From NCBI GenBank assembly GCA_937902995.1, contig CALEKY010000019.1, forward strand, positions 1-58,048: a stretch of DNA of 58,048 nucleotides. The letters are read 5' to 3'. The stretch is from an uncultured Sinobacteraceae bacterium (GTDB taxonomy: Bacteria; Pseudomonadota; Gammaproteobacteria; Steroidobacterales; Steroidobacteraceae). The notes beneath the pieces were generated by a model. It saw only the letters and a program-made list of their open reading frames with translations. It was not told the DNA's origin and searched no databases. Positions 42,493 to 50,965 of the stretch are shown here, piece after piece. The position numbers and the translations under genes are program-made. Within the stretch, counting starts at the first letter, position 1. Each line of letters begins with the position of its first letter.

Positions 42493-43803
42493 CTACTTCG
42501 CCATCAACGTCATCGCCGCAATCACCATGGCTTCGGTGCCGGTCTTGATCGCAGGCTCGGGTTCGATCTTGAACAGCGGCGAATGATGAGCTGCGGCGGT
42601 CTCGAGATTCTCGGGCAGCGTGCCGCCGACCGCGAAGTACACGCCCTTCACGTTGTGCTCGGGCGCTATGAAATACGCGAAGTCTTCGGCACCCATGCCT
42701 TCGCGCGGTTGCTCGACGACCTTGTCCTTGCCTAGATGCGTCTCGAATGCCGCTCTGATGCGACGGGCAGTCGCTTCGTCGTTGATCGTCGGCGGTGTCG
42801 TCTGCGTGTTCGACAAGCGCACCTCGGGCAGCTTGTCGTCAGGAACGCCGTGCGCCCGCGCGACGTTGATCGCCACGCGCTCGATACTCTTCAAGAGCTG
42901 CTCGCGGACTTCCGGACTATCGGCACGAACCGTGAGCTGCAAGTCGACGCGATCGCCGATGATGTTGTGCTTCGTTCCGCCGTGAATCGCACCGACTGTG
43001 ATGACGCTCGGCTGCAAAGGATCGATCGAACGGCTCACGATGCTTTGCAACGACACGACGATCTGCGACGCGACCAACACGGGATCGATGCCGCGATGAG
43101 GCGACGCGCCGTGCGTGCCGACGCCGTGCACGACGATGTCCACACTGTCCGAGCTCGAGTATGCAATCCCGAGCGGCACTTGAACCTTTCCCGCTGGATG
43201 ACGCGCGCTCACGTGAAAAGCAACGGCATACTCCGGCTTGGGGAAACGGCGATAGAGCCCGTCTTCGAGCATGGCGCGTGCCCCGGAAATACGCTCCTCG
43301 GCAGGCTGTCCGATCAATATGAGCGTTCCCGACCATGCGTCGCGACGCGCCATCAATTGCCGAGCCGCTCCGACGAGCGAGGTCACATGGACATCGTGTC
43401 CGCACGCATGCATGACCGGCTGTTCTTTGCCGTCGATATCGACTTGCTTGACCTTCGAGGCGTAAGGCAAGCCGGTCTTCTCTTCCACGGGCAGACCGTC
43501 CATGTCCGCACGCAGCATCACGGTGGGTCCGGCACCGTTGCGAAGCACGGCAACAACACCCGTCTTGCCGACGCCTTCCGTGACCTCGTAACCGAGCTTG
43601 CGCAGCTCGGATGCTAGGCGCTTCGAAGTCTCGAACTCGCGGTGCGAGAGCTCGGGATGCGCGTGCAGATGCTTGAAGAGCGAATCGAGATTGCGCGCGT
43701 AGTCCTCGGCAATCGCGGCTCGCAACGTTTCCGTGAAACTCGGCGAAGCGTACGCAGGTGCAAGCACCGCGAACGCGACTGCAAGTACGAGAAGCTTGCG
43801 CAT
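42493..43803 (-). CDS. M20-family amidohydrolase (N-acyl-amino-acid/hippurate hydrolase type)
   Basis: A 436-residue metallo-amidohydrolase of the M20D type, which removes acyl groups from amino acids or similar amides. A Sec signal peptide (MRKLLVLAVAFAVLAPAYAS) predicts export. Metal-binding and catalytic motifs are clear: MLRADMDGLPVEEKTGL, VMHACGHDVHVTSLVGAA (Cys and His ligands), LIGQPAEERISGARAML (Glu-Glu) and EGMGAEDFAYFI near the end. The dimerisation insert (GVGTHGASPHRGIDPVLVAS) is present. It converges with the FAD oxidoreductase gene and is the last gene before a heptad tract. Confidence 0.92.
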   Translation of the reverse strand: MRKLLVLAVAFAVLAPAYASPSFTETLRAAIAEDYARNLDSLFKHLHAHPELSHREFETSKRLASELRKLGYEVTEGVGKTGVVAVLRNGAGPTVMLRADMDGLPVEEKTGLPYASKVKQVDIDGKEQPVMHACGHDVHVTSLVGAARQLMARRDAWSGTLILIGQPAEERISGARAMLEDGLYRRFPKPEYAVAFHVSARHPAGKVQVPLGIAYSSSDSVDIVVHGVGTHGASPHRGIDPVLVASQIVVSLQSIVSRSIDPLQPSVITVGAIHGGTKHNIIGDRVDLQLTVRADSPEVREQLLKSIERVAINVARAHGVPDDKLPEVRLSNTQTTPPTINDEATARRIRAAFETHLGKDKVVEQPREGMGAEDFAYFIAPEHNVKGVYFAVGGTLPENLETAAAHHSPLFKIEPEPAIKTGTEAMVIAAMTLMAK

Positions 43804-43829
43804 GTCGGCAGCCCGGCACTATCGAAGAG

Positions 43830-44075
43830 CTACGGATTGTACGGGTCTGCCGACCCCGTATCGAGCCAAATGCCGTACTGACACTTGAGCACTTGCGTCC
43901 CGGAACGCACATACGTGCCGTTCGGGTACGCTCGGCCGTTGAAATAACACACCGGTTCTCCCGGTACGGCCAGCCGGAGCGTCTCGACATCCTCGTCGAG
44001 CTCCTCGGCAATCGGAGAGTTGTTCAACTCCGGATCCATGGGGCCGACTTCTGGCAGTTGCGGACGAGGCTTCAT
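43830..44075 (-). CDS. small DUF1496-like protein
   Basis: An 81-residue protein. The ATG at 44075 follows AAGGAG with an eight-base spacer. The N-terminal half is acidic and Pro-rich. The C-terminal half, PGEPVCYFNGRAYPNGTYVR and KCQYGIWLDTGS, resembles the C-Y..G..Y..G..V..G..L.C.. layout of DUF1496 proteins, with two cysteines likely to bond. It has no signal peptide. The gene lies 26 bases upstream of the M20 gene and may be co-transcribed with it. Function unknown. Confidence 0.65.
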   Translation of the reverse strand: MKPRPQLPEVGPMDPELNNSPIAEELDEDVETLRLAVPGEPVCYFNGRAYPNGTYVRSGTQVLKCQYGIWLDTGSADPYNP

Positions 44076-44171
44076 CGATCGTCTCCTTAACTTTGGGACC
44101 CAGTTCGAAACCGAGGCGCCAGACCCTTTCTAGCACGCCAGATGCGGAAACCGTGCTCGCGGTTCCCGCAG

Positions 44172-44546
44172 TCACTTAAGAACAAGCGGTACAGGCTGGC
44201 CTAGCAAATCGCTACGCACGACATACATGAGATACCGCGTCTCGTCGAGCGTGAACTGCAGAATCTGCTTCGGCGGATGGCTCGTGTTAATGATGTGACG
44301 ATCCAGGTCGACGTCGCGGGCATTCACAGTCATCTGCAGCCAGTCGCCTTCGACGCGATTAGGTTGCTCGCGAAGACCCGCAATGACTTCCTGAATCTTG
44401 GCGAAATGCTCGGGGTTCGATTGCCGAAGCTGCTCGTAGGCTTCGGGATCTCGCAAATCGATGACACGCATGGCCTCGTCGGCCGCAAATGCAGCGGAAG
44501 AGAAGACAACGACGATGCCAAGGACAACCGCTCTGATCGGATTCAT
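44172..44546 (-). CDS. hypothetical exported protein
   Basis: A 124-residue protein with a clear Sec signal peptide (MNPIRAVVLGIVVVFSSAAF, cleaved near AFA-AD). The mature part has a helical region (DPEAYEQLRQSNPEHFAKIQ) and strand-like closing segments (KQILQFTLDETRYLMYVV). No cysteines and no recognised family. It lies 47 bases downstream of the MHS transporter on the same strand. Confidence 0.7.
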   Translation of the reverse strand: MNPIRAVVLGIVVVFSSAAFAADEAMRVIDLRDPEAYEQLRQSNPEHFAKIQEVIAGLREQPNRVEGDWLQMTVNARDVDLDRHIINTSHPPKQILQFTLDETRYLMYVVRSDLLGQPVPLVLK

Positions 44547-44593
44547 GGGTCATCGCCTCCACGGCGGATCTGTCCACGCCCCGCGCGTAGCCG

Positions 44594-45934
44594 CTAGCCC
44601 GGTTCGGACTCGCGGACGGCGCTGTTCAACGCATCTTTGACCGTTTCGGTTTCCGGCGCAATGCGCATGAGCAGCAGTGCCGCCAGCGTGACGGCGGCGG
44701 CGACGGAAAGATAATAGCCCACGGCCGCAACACCGTAGTTCTCGCCTAGCCACGTCGCGAAGTACGGCGCGAACGACGCGCCGATGATGCCCGCCAGATT
44801 GAAGCTCACTGACGCGCCGGTATAGCGAACGGCCGTCGGGAACAGCTCCGACAATGCAGCCCCGAGCGGTCCGTAGGTCAGCCCCATCAAACCGAGCCCA
44901 AGGCACAAAGTTGCCAGCGAGCCGGCCGTCGTACCGGAACCGAAGAGCGGCCCCAAGACGAACCCATAAGCCAAGATGGCGACCGTCGCGATGATGAGCA
45001 TGGTGCGACGACCGATACGGTCCGCAACCACTGCAGACAGCGGAATCGTGAGCGCCATGAACAAGATGCCGACCATTTGCAGCATCAGGAAATCCTCTCG
45101 CCGATAGCCGAGCTCCGAGACTGCCCAGCTCAGCGTGAACACCGTCATCAAGTAGAAGATGAGAAACGTCGTCACGGCTGCGAACGTGCTCACGACGACC
45201 ATGCGAGGATGGTCGCGCAACAACGTGAGCATCGGCACTCGTACGCGCTCGTTGTTCTCGATCGCACGCTTGAACGCCGGCGTTTCCTCCAGGCGCAACC
45301 GTACATACAGTCCGACGAACACGAGCACCGCGCTCGCCAGAAATGGCAGACGCCATCCCCACGCAAGGAAGTCCTCATCGCTCAGCTGCTGCGTCAGCAG
45401 CAGAAACACGCCGGTCGAGCAAATGAAGCCGATCGGCGCACCCAACTGCGGGAACATGCCGTACCACGCACGCTTGCCTGGCGGTGCGTTTTCCGTGGCA
45501 AGCAGCACAGCACCGCCCCACTCGCCTCCAAGGCCGAGCCCCTGACCGAGTCGGCACACGCACAACAAGAGCGGCGCAGCGATCCCGATCGATGCATACG
45601 TCGGCAGGGCGCCGATGAGCACGGTGGAGAGACCCATCAAGAGCAACGCGGCGACGAGAGTGGCCTTGCGCCCGATCCGGTCGCCGAAATGTCCGAAGAT
45701 CGCCGAGCCCACCGGACGCGCGAAGAAGGCGAGCGCAAACGTCGCAAACGATTGAAGCTTTGCCGACGTCGGATCGCCGGGCGGAAAGAACAGCGACGGG
45801 AAAACGAGCACGGCAGCCGTCGCATAGATATAGAAATCGAAGAACTCGATCGTCGTACCGATGAGGCTCGCGAACAGCACACGACGCGGTGAATTCGTGC
45901 GAACGGCCCCAACGTGCCCCGGAAGCTTGGTCAT
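44594..45934 (-). CDS. MHS-family MFS transporter
   Basis: A 446-residue transporter with 12 membrane segments, of the metabolite:H+ symporter (ProP/ShiA/KgtP-like) group. Signature features are ASLIGTTIEFFDFYIYATAA at helix 1, ARPVGSAIFGHFGDRIGRKA for the loop 2-3 motif, and RLGQGLGLGGEWGGAVLLAT in helix 4-5, diagnostic of this family. The start at 45934 has no strong ribosome binding site; a single TAGTTGA/CAGTTGC heptad pair lies just upstream. The substrate cannot be read from sequence; relatives move small organic acids or osmolytes. Confidence 0.92.
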   Translation of the reverse strand: MTKLPGHVGAVRTNSPRRVLFASLIGTTIEFFDFYIYATAAVLVFPSLFFPPGDPTSAKLQSFATFALAFFARPVGSAIFGHFGDRIGRKATLVAALLLMGLSTVLIGALPTYASIGIAAPLLLCVCRLGQGLGLGGEWGGAVLLATENAPPGKRAWYGMFPQLGAPIGFICSTGVFLLLTQQLSDEDFLAWGWRLPFLASAVLVFVGLYVRLRLEETPAFKRAIENNERVRVPMLTLLRDHPRMVVVSTFAAVTTFLIFYLMTVFTLSWAVSELGYRREDFLMLQMVGILFMALTIPLSAVVADRIGRRTMLIIATVAILAYGFVLGPLFGSGTTAGSLATLCLGLGLMGLTYGPLGAALSELFPTAVRYTGASVSFNLAGIIGASFAPYFATWLGENYGVAAVGYYLSVAAAVTLAALLLMRIAPETETVKDALNSAVRESEPG

Positions 45935-45936
45935 AT

Positions 45937-46060
45937 CGATTAGTTGACAGTTGCTGGCGGACGTCGACTAAGAGAAATCGTTATTAGCTGAGGTCCGCGA
46001 TTCTGCACGAGCGGGAAGCGGGCGGGCAAATGGCGTGATCCGTGATTCGTCCGTGACTCG
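45937..46060. repeat. intergenic stretch with TAGTTGA and CGTGATT heptads
   Basis: TAGTTGA, CAGTTGC at 45940-45953, then GCGTGATCCGTGATTCGTCC and GTGACTCG at 46032-46060. It occupies the gap upstream of the MHS transporter; together with the tracts at 46142-46258 it fills most of the 317 bases between genes. No coding frame is evident. Confidence 0.5.
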
Positions 46061-46141
46061 AGACGACCATTCCCGCGCAATCCAGCAGACCACGATTCTC
46101 CGAATCCTTGGAAATTCACCGCGAGATCAGCACGCTCATTT

Positions 46142-46199
46142 CCCTTTTCCCTTTTCCCTTTTCCCTTTTCCCGTTTCCCTGTTCCCTTTTCCCTGTCCC
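46142..46199 (-). repeat. strong G-quadruplex heptad tract in a 3' UTR
   Basis: CCC runs on the plus strand start at 46142, 46149, 46156, 46163, 46170, 46177, 46184 and 46191, an exact seven-base period, with a ninth at 46197. The minus-strand transcript is therefore GGG with mostly AAAA loops, nine tracts long. It lies downstream of the chemoreceptor gene. A GC hairpin (GCGCGC/GCGCGC, 46213-46228) separates it from the gene end. Confidence 0.8.
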
Positions 46200-46233
46200 T
46201 CTCTCAATCTCAGCGCGCGTCCGCGCGCCACAT

Positions 46234-46258
46234 CAGAATCACGATCACGAATCAGTCG
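46234..46258 (-). repeat. heptad tract, CGTGATT family, overlapping a gene end
   Basis: On the minus strand: CGACTGATTCGTGATCGTGA followed by TTCTG. The first TGA is the stop codon of the chemoreceptor gene, so the repeat supplies the stop. Confidence 0.7.
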
Positions 46259-47739
46259 TCCTTGTACGCTCCGCACGCTACCACCAATTCGCCGACGCGT
46301 TCGAAATAGCAGACCTTCACTTTCACTTCGTTCGTGACGGGGTGATTGCCCTTGTATTCGATCCATCCTTGACCGTTGACCTTGGCGCGATCGACGAGCT
46401 CTTGCATGTAGGCTCGCCCGTCGACGTCCTTCGTCAAACGGCTGTCGTAATTGATGACGCGCGGGTTCACGCCGTGCGCGACGAATCTGTAGCTGTTCGC
46501 GTCTACGGCAAGCAAGTACAGATCGCGTTCGATGAACTGCCCGCTGGACAGTTTGTTGACCTCGTCGATGAACGCCTTCTCGCCGTTCGCGCGCAGGAAC
46601 TCGACGCCGCGCTTGACCATTGCCATCGCCTCTTCGGCCGTACCGTTCTCGCGGATGCCGAGATTGAAGCCTTGCAGCGATTTCAGCAGCGTCACGGCAT
46701 GACCGTTCAGCCCTTCGCACGCCTTGATCACGTCGCCGAACAGCTTGGCGTTGCTCTTGTTGAGACGCACGAGCTCGCTGACGTTGTCGTTGACCGTGCC
46801 GATGTTCTGAAGCTGGGCTTCGCTCGTAGCGCCGATACCGCTCACGATGTGCGCAAGCGAATCGATGGACGACACGATGCCCGAGATCACCTTACCAGTT
46901 GCACTCACGAGCTCGTTGCCCTCTTCGACGGTACGCACGGACTCGCCGATCAGTGCCTTGATTTCTTTCGCCGATTCGGCCGAGCGACGCGCCAGCGTTT
47001 GCACCTCGTTCGCAACGACCGCAAAGCCCCGCCCGTGCTCACCCGCTCGCGCCGCCTCCACGGCGGCATTGAGCGCAAGGATGTTCGTCTGAAAGGCAAT
47101 ACTGTCGATCAAGGCGATGATGTCGACGATCTTGGACGAGCTCGCCTGAATGGAGCCCATCGTGCTGACGACGCGGGCCATTGCGTCGCCGCCTTCACGG
47201 GCGCACTTCGCCGTCGACAAGGCGAGCTCGTGCGCTTGCCGGACCTGTTCGGCATTCTCTTGTACCGTGGCGTTGAGCTGCGACATCGCGTGCGAGGTCT
47301 TCTCGAGCGAGGCAAGCTGCATCTCCGTGCGAACGCCAACAGTCTCGGCATCGCGACTGACCTGCGAGGAGGTCCCCACGACGGTCGTCGTGCGCGTGCG
47401 CACGTCGCCCACGAGCTGCAGGAGCCGCGCGTTCAAGGCACGCATCGTGCTCATGAGCTCCTGGATTTCTCCGCTCGCTACCTCATCGAACTTGGCAGTG
47501 AGATTGCCGGCGAGCAGTTCGCGCGCTGCCGCGATGGGCGTCGAAAGATCGTGGCTACGGCGACCGGACAACTGCGTGACAGCCGCTATGACCACTGCGA
47601 CGAGCCCGACCAGGATCGTCCACGCCTGAACCGACCCTTGCGTGTGCAACAGGGCGATCGTCCATAGTGCGATCAAAGGCACCAACAGGAGTGCGGCATG
47701 GACGAGCGATCGATTCCCGAATGAAAGTGGGATGCTCAT
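46252..47739 (-). CDS. methyl-accepting chemotaxis protein with C-terminal Cache domain
   Basis: A 495-residue chemoreceptor. Two close membrane segments at the N-terminus (about 13-58) leave almost no periplasmic sensor. After a HAMP-like or linker region (LLAGNLTAKFDEVASGEIQE) comes the coiled-coil signalling domain with the hairpin tip around NAAVEAARAGEHGRGFAVVA and NEVQTLARRSAESAKEIK. The last 120 residues form a Cache-like sensor (FLRANGEKAFIDEVNKLSSG, DLYLLAVDANSYRFVAHG, YMQELVDRAKVNGQGWIEY). Sensing should therefore be cytoplasmic, which is rare. I chose the ATG at 47739 over an upstream in-frame start because the shorter form begins with a plausible N-terminus; there is no clear ribosome binding site. 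Confidence 0.88.
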   Translation of the reverse strand: MSIPLSFGNRSLVHAALLLVPLIALWTIALLHTQGSVQAWTILVGLVAVVIAAVTQLSGRRSHDLSTPIAAARELLAGNLTAKFDEVASGEIQELMSTMRALNARLLQLVGDVRTRTTTVVGTSSQVSRDAETVGVRTEMQLASLEKTSHAMSQLNATVQENAEQVRQAHELALSTAKCAREGGDAMARVVSTMGSIQASSSKIVDIIALIDSIAFQTNILALNAAVEAARAGEHGRGFAVVANEVQTLARRSAESAKEIKALIGESVRTVEEGNELVSATGKVISGIVSSIDSLAHIVSGIGATSEAQLQNIGTVNDNVSELVRLNKSNAKLFGDVIKACEGLNGHAVTLLKSLQGFNLGIRENGTAEEAMAMVKRGVEFLRANGEKAFIDEVNKLSSGQFIERDLYLLAVDANSYRFVAHGVNPRVINYDSRLTKDVDGRAYMQELVDRAKVNGQGWIEYKGNHPVTNEVKVKVCYFERVGELVVACGAYKDD

Positions 47740-47973
47740 TGTGACGGAGTCGACATGCCCGCGTTCAGCGTCACATCCAAGTGCGCGGGCTTCGCTGAGC
47801 CTAATCGGCTGCCGCCGCACCGATCTTGAGCGAACAGGCCGACTTTTCGGCCGAAACTGCGACTCGCGACCGGCTTACGTGGCCACGAGCCGAGATCTTT
47901 CTGTAATCGACTAGACGCGTTTCACAGAGACGACCGCCTCGAATGGCAATGAAGGCAGGCACGTCGGAACGGC

Positions 47974-48429
47974 TCAGCGCTTGGCGACCCGTGCCGAGCC
48001 GTCCGCTCTCGTGTACACGCGCACTTCTTCGCCTACGGCGAAAATCTGGTCGGCCGGCTGTACGATCACGAGCTGCTCGAGACCGTTCTCGATATCGACC
48101 AGGATTTCGTAGGCCTTCTTGCTCGTCGCGGCCTTCTCGACCTGTTGACCGGTCACCGCGCCAGCAACGCCCGCAACGGCTCCGGCAATGCGCGCACCGG
48201 TCCCTCCACCGACCGCGCGACCGAGCGAATAGCCGATGAGCCCGCCGCCGACGGTACCGATTGCCGAGTGGTGGCCCTCGATCGTCGCTTCTTTGATATC
48301 CAGGATCTTGGCGTTCTGAACTCGCCAAGGCCGGCCGGCTTCCGCTTGCGAATACGTTCTCCCCGCCGGACTTGCACAGGCGGCCAGTATCACCGCCAAT
48401 CCGATCGACCAGAATGCTCGTGCACGCAT
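47974..48429 (-). CDS. glycine-zipper outer-membrane lipoprotein, SlyB-like
   Basis: A 151-residue lipoprotein. The ATG at 48429 follows GGAGGG. A signal with lipobox LAAC (about residue 18) predicts lipidation. The centre has the Gly-rich zipper GTVGGGLIGYSLGRAVGGGT and ARIAGAVAGVAGAVTG, typical of the SlyB/PcP-type 17-kDa antigen family, flanked by KILDIKEATIEG and a C-terminal beta segment (YEILVDIENGLEQLVIVQPA). Relatives stabilise the outer membrane and respond to envelope stress. The 234-base gap to the chemoreceptor shows nothing recognisable. Confidence 0.85.
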   Translation of the reverse strand: MRARAFWSIGLAVILAACASPAGRTYSQAEAGRPWRVQNAKILDIKEATIEGHHSAIGTVGGGLIGYSLGRAVGGGTGARIAGAVAGVAGAVTGQQVEKAATSKKAYEILVDIENGLEQLVIVQPADQIFAVGEEVRVYTRADGSARVAKR

Positions 48430-48510
48430 GAGCCCTCCAGAAGCAGCGGTCCAGACGTGGGATTGTGAACCGCGCAAGCTGAACGCGCGGCAACGCAGAA
48501 GGAGGGATTT

Positions 48511-48580
48511 GTCCGCGGCCGGGCGCCCGCGGAAAGCGATGCGCCCTCGGAGCCTGAGATGGCCTCAGGGCGAGGGCGCA
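48511..48580 (-). terminator. tandem GC hairpins after the carboxynorspermidine operon
   Basis: A 10-base perfect stem TGCGCCCTCG (48540-48549) / CGAGGGCGCA (48571-48580) enclosing a second stem CCTGAG/CTCAGG, starting 11 bases after the gene stop. A further stem TCCGCGG/CCGCGGA lies at about 48512-48534. T runs are short, so termination may need Rho. Confidence 0.6.
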
Positions 48581-48591
48581 ACAGCAGAGGA

Positions 48592-49827
48592 TTACTGGTA
48601 CGGACGGTCGCCGTTCTCGTCCTTGATACGCGTCGGCAAGCCGATCTCGTTCAAGAGCCTCAGGAACGGCTGCGGCGGGAGCTCTTCGACGTTGACCATC
48701 TTCTTGACGTCCCACTCTCCGCGCGCGATCAACAAAGCAGCGGCCACCGGCGGCACGCCGGCCGTGTACGAGATCGCCTGGCTGCCGACCTCGGCGTACG
48801 CGGCTTCGTGATCGCTGATGTTGTAGATGAACACCTCGCGTTCCTTGCCGTCCTTCACGCCGCGCACGAGATCGCCGATGCACGTCTTGCCCTTGTAGCC
48901 GGGCGCGAGCGACGACGGATCCGGCAACACGGCCTTGACGACCTTCAACGGCACGACTTCCTGCCCTTCCGCCGTCTTGATCGGCTGCTCGGACAAGAGA
49001 CCGAGGTTCTTCAGGACCGTGAAGACGTTGATGTAGTGATCGCTGAAGCCCATCCAGAAACGCACGTGCGGCGTATCGATGTTGCGCGACAACGAGTGGA
49101 TCTCGTCATGACCGGTCATGTACGTCGTGCGCTTGCCGACGACCGGCAGATCCCACTCCCGCTTGATCTCGAACATCTTGTTCTGCGTCCACTGGCGGTT
49201 CTGCCACGACCACACGACGCCCGTGAACTCGCGGAAATTGATTTCCGGATCGAAGTTCGTGGCGAAGTAGCGGCCGTGATCGCCGGCGTTGACGTCGACA
49301 ATGTCGATCGAATCGATGCGATCGAAATACTCGTCGCGCGCGAGCGCCGCATACGCGTTGACGACGCCGGGGTCGAAGCCGACGCCGAGAATCGCGGTCA
49401 CACCGGCGGCCGCGCACTCGTCGCGACGCTTCCATTCGTAATTTCCGTACCACGGCGGGTTCTCGCAGATCTTGAGCGGATCTTCGTGAATCGCCGTGTC
49501 CATGTAGGCCGCGCCGGTCTGAATGCACGCCGTCAGCACGTGCATGTTGACGAACGCGTTGGCCACGTTGATGACGATTTGGGCGCCCGTCTCCTGGATC
49601 AGCTTCTTGACAGCCTCGGAGTTGGTGGCATCGACCGAGTGCGCCTGGATCACTCCATCGACCTTCATGCTCTTCTTGGCTTGCACGGATTCGATGATCC
49701 GCTCGCACTTCGACACCTTGCGCGAGGCAATGTGAATGTCCCCGAGCACGTCGTTGTGCTGAGCGCACTTGTGCGCCACCACCTGCGCTACTCCGCCTGC
49801 ACCGACGATCAGAACATTGCGTTTCAT
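48592..49827 (-). CDS. carboxynorspermidine synthase (saccharopine dehydrogenase family)
   Basis: A 411-residue NADPH-dependent enzyme that joins a diamine with aspartate semialdehyde to make carboxynorspermidine or carboxyspermidine. I chose the ATG at 49827 because it begins directly with the nucleotide-binding fold MKRNVLIVGAGGVAQVVAHK; upstream codons are non-conserved. Other marks are VINVANAFVNMHVLTACIQT, GVGFDPGVVNAYAALARDEY and DVNAGDHGRYFATNFDPEIN, typical of this branch of the saccharopine dehydrogenase family. The decarboxylase of the same route lies 40 bases upstream on the same strand, which fixes the pathway. Confidence 0.9.
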   Translation of the reverse strand: MKRNVLIVGAGGVAQVVAHKCAQHNDVLGDIHIASRKVSKCERIIESVQAKKSMKVDGVIQAHSVDATNSEAVKKLIQETGAQIVINVANAFVNMHVLTACIQTGAAYMDTAIHEDPLKICENPPWYGNYEWKRRDECAAAGVTAILGVGFDPGVVNAYAALARDEYFDRIDSIDIVDVNAGDHGRYFATNFDPEINFREFTGVVWSWQNRQWTQNKMFEIKREWDLPVVGKRTTYMTGHDEIHSLSRNIDTPHVRFWMGFSDHYINVFTVLKNLGLLSEQPIKTAEGQEVVPLKVVKAVLPDPSSLAPGYKGKTCIGDLVRGVKDGKEREVFIYNISDHEAAYAEVGSQAISYTAGVPPVAAALLIARGEWDVKKMVNVEELPPQPFLRLLNEIGLPTRIKDENGDRPYQ

Positions 49828-49867
49828 TTCAGGTGTGACCCTCCACTGCAGTTGAACCCGACAAGCC

Positions 49868-50965
49868 TCAGGACAGGCTTGCCACGAAATCCTCGTACGT
49901 GAAGCGGCGCTGCACTTTGACGCTGCCGTCGAGCTCGCGAATTGCGATGGCCGGCATGCGAACGCCATTGAACCAGTTCTTCTTCACCATCGTGTAGCCC
50001 GCGGCGTTCTGGATGGACAGCCGCGAACCTGCTTCGAGCGGCTGCTCGAAAGCGAACTCGCCGAACACGTCTCCAGCCAGGCAGGACTTGCCGCAGATCA
50101 TGTAGCGATGCGGCCCGCGATCCGGCTCCACGCGCGCAGGCGTACGGTAGACCAGCAGATCGAGCATGTGCGCCTCGATCGAGCTGTCGACGATCGCCAG
50201 ATGCTTCCCGTTGAACAGCGTGTCGAGCACCGTTACCTCGAGCGTCGTGCTGTTGGTCACCGCGGCCTCGCCCGGCTCCAAGTACACCTGGACGCCGTAC
50301 CGGTCCGCAAACCGCGCAAGGCGGTCGCAGAACCGATCCACGGGATACTTCTCGCCCGTGAAATGGATGCCGCCGCCCAGGCTGATCCAGTCCACACGCT
50401 CGAAGAACGCACCGAACCGTTCCTCGGTTTGCTGCAACAACCGGTCGAAAAGGTCGAAGTCCTCGTTCTCGCAGTTGTTGTGGACCATGAAGCCGTTCAC
50501 GTACGGCATGGCCTGCTCGATTCGGGCGGGATCCCATTCCCCGAGCCGGCTGAACGGGCGCGCCGGATCGGCCAGGTCGAAACTCGAGCTGCTCACCCGC
50601 GGATTCAGTCTCAACCCGCGCGGCAGCATCGTCGTGCGATCCACGAAGCGCTGGAGCTGACCGAGCGAGTTGAAAATGATCTTGTCGGCGTTGCGGACGA
50701 CCTCGTCGATCTCGTTCTCGGCGTAGGCGACGCTGTACGCGTGCGTCTCGCCGCCGAACTTCTCGCGCCCGAGCTTCACCTCGTACAGCGACGAGGAGGT
50801 CGTGCCGTCCATGTACTGGCGCATCAGGTCGAAGACCGACCAGGTCGCAAAGCATTTGAGCGCGAGCAAAACCTTCGCGCCCGAACTCTCGCGCACGCGC
50901 TGGATGATCTGCAGGTTGCGGAGCAACTTCTGCTTATCGATGAGGTAGTACGGCGTCTCCAACAT
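49868..50965 (-). CDS. nspC: carboxynorspermidine decarboxylase
   Basis: A 365-residue PLP enzyme of the alanine-racemase-fold decarboxylases. It removes CO2 from carboxy(nor)spermidine to give (nor)spermidine. The PLP lysine is in VLLALKCFA (K37). Also present are EPGEAAVTNSTTLEVTVLD, the phosphate-binding and substrate region SLGGGIHFTGEKYP, and the C-terminal catalytic Cys region YMICGKSCLAGDVFG. I chose the ATG at 50965 (MLETPYYLIDK), the family's usual beginning; a TTG at 50992 is less likely. It is first in a two-gene operon with the synthase. No S-adenosylmethionine route genes are nearby. Confidence 0.92.
   Translation of the reverse strand: MLETPYYLIDKQKLLRNLQIIQRVRESSGAKVLLALKCFATWSVFDLMRQYMDGTTSSSLYEVKLGREKFGGETHAYSVAYAENEIDEVVRNADKIIFNSLGQLQRFVDRTTMLPRGLRLNPRVSSSSFDLADPARPFSRLGEWDPARIEQAMPYVNGFMVHNNCENEDFDLFDRLLQQTEERFGAFFERVDWISLGGGIHFTGEKYPVDRFCDRLARFADRYGVQVYLEPGEAAVTNSTTLEVTVLDTLFNGKHLAIVDSSIEAHMLDLLVYRTPARVEPDRGPHRYMICGKSCLAGDVFGEFAFEQPLEAGSRLSIQNAAGYTMVKKNWFNGVRMPAIAIRELDGSVKVQRRFTYEDFVASLS

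Noticed and set aside
44550..45362. 270-residue minus-strand frame overlapping the MHS transporter
   Set aside because: It is an out-of-frame shadow with no membrane segments or family pattern.
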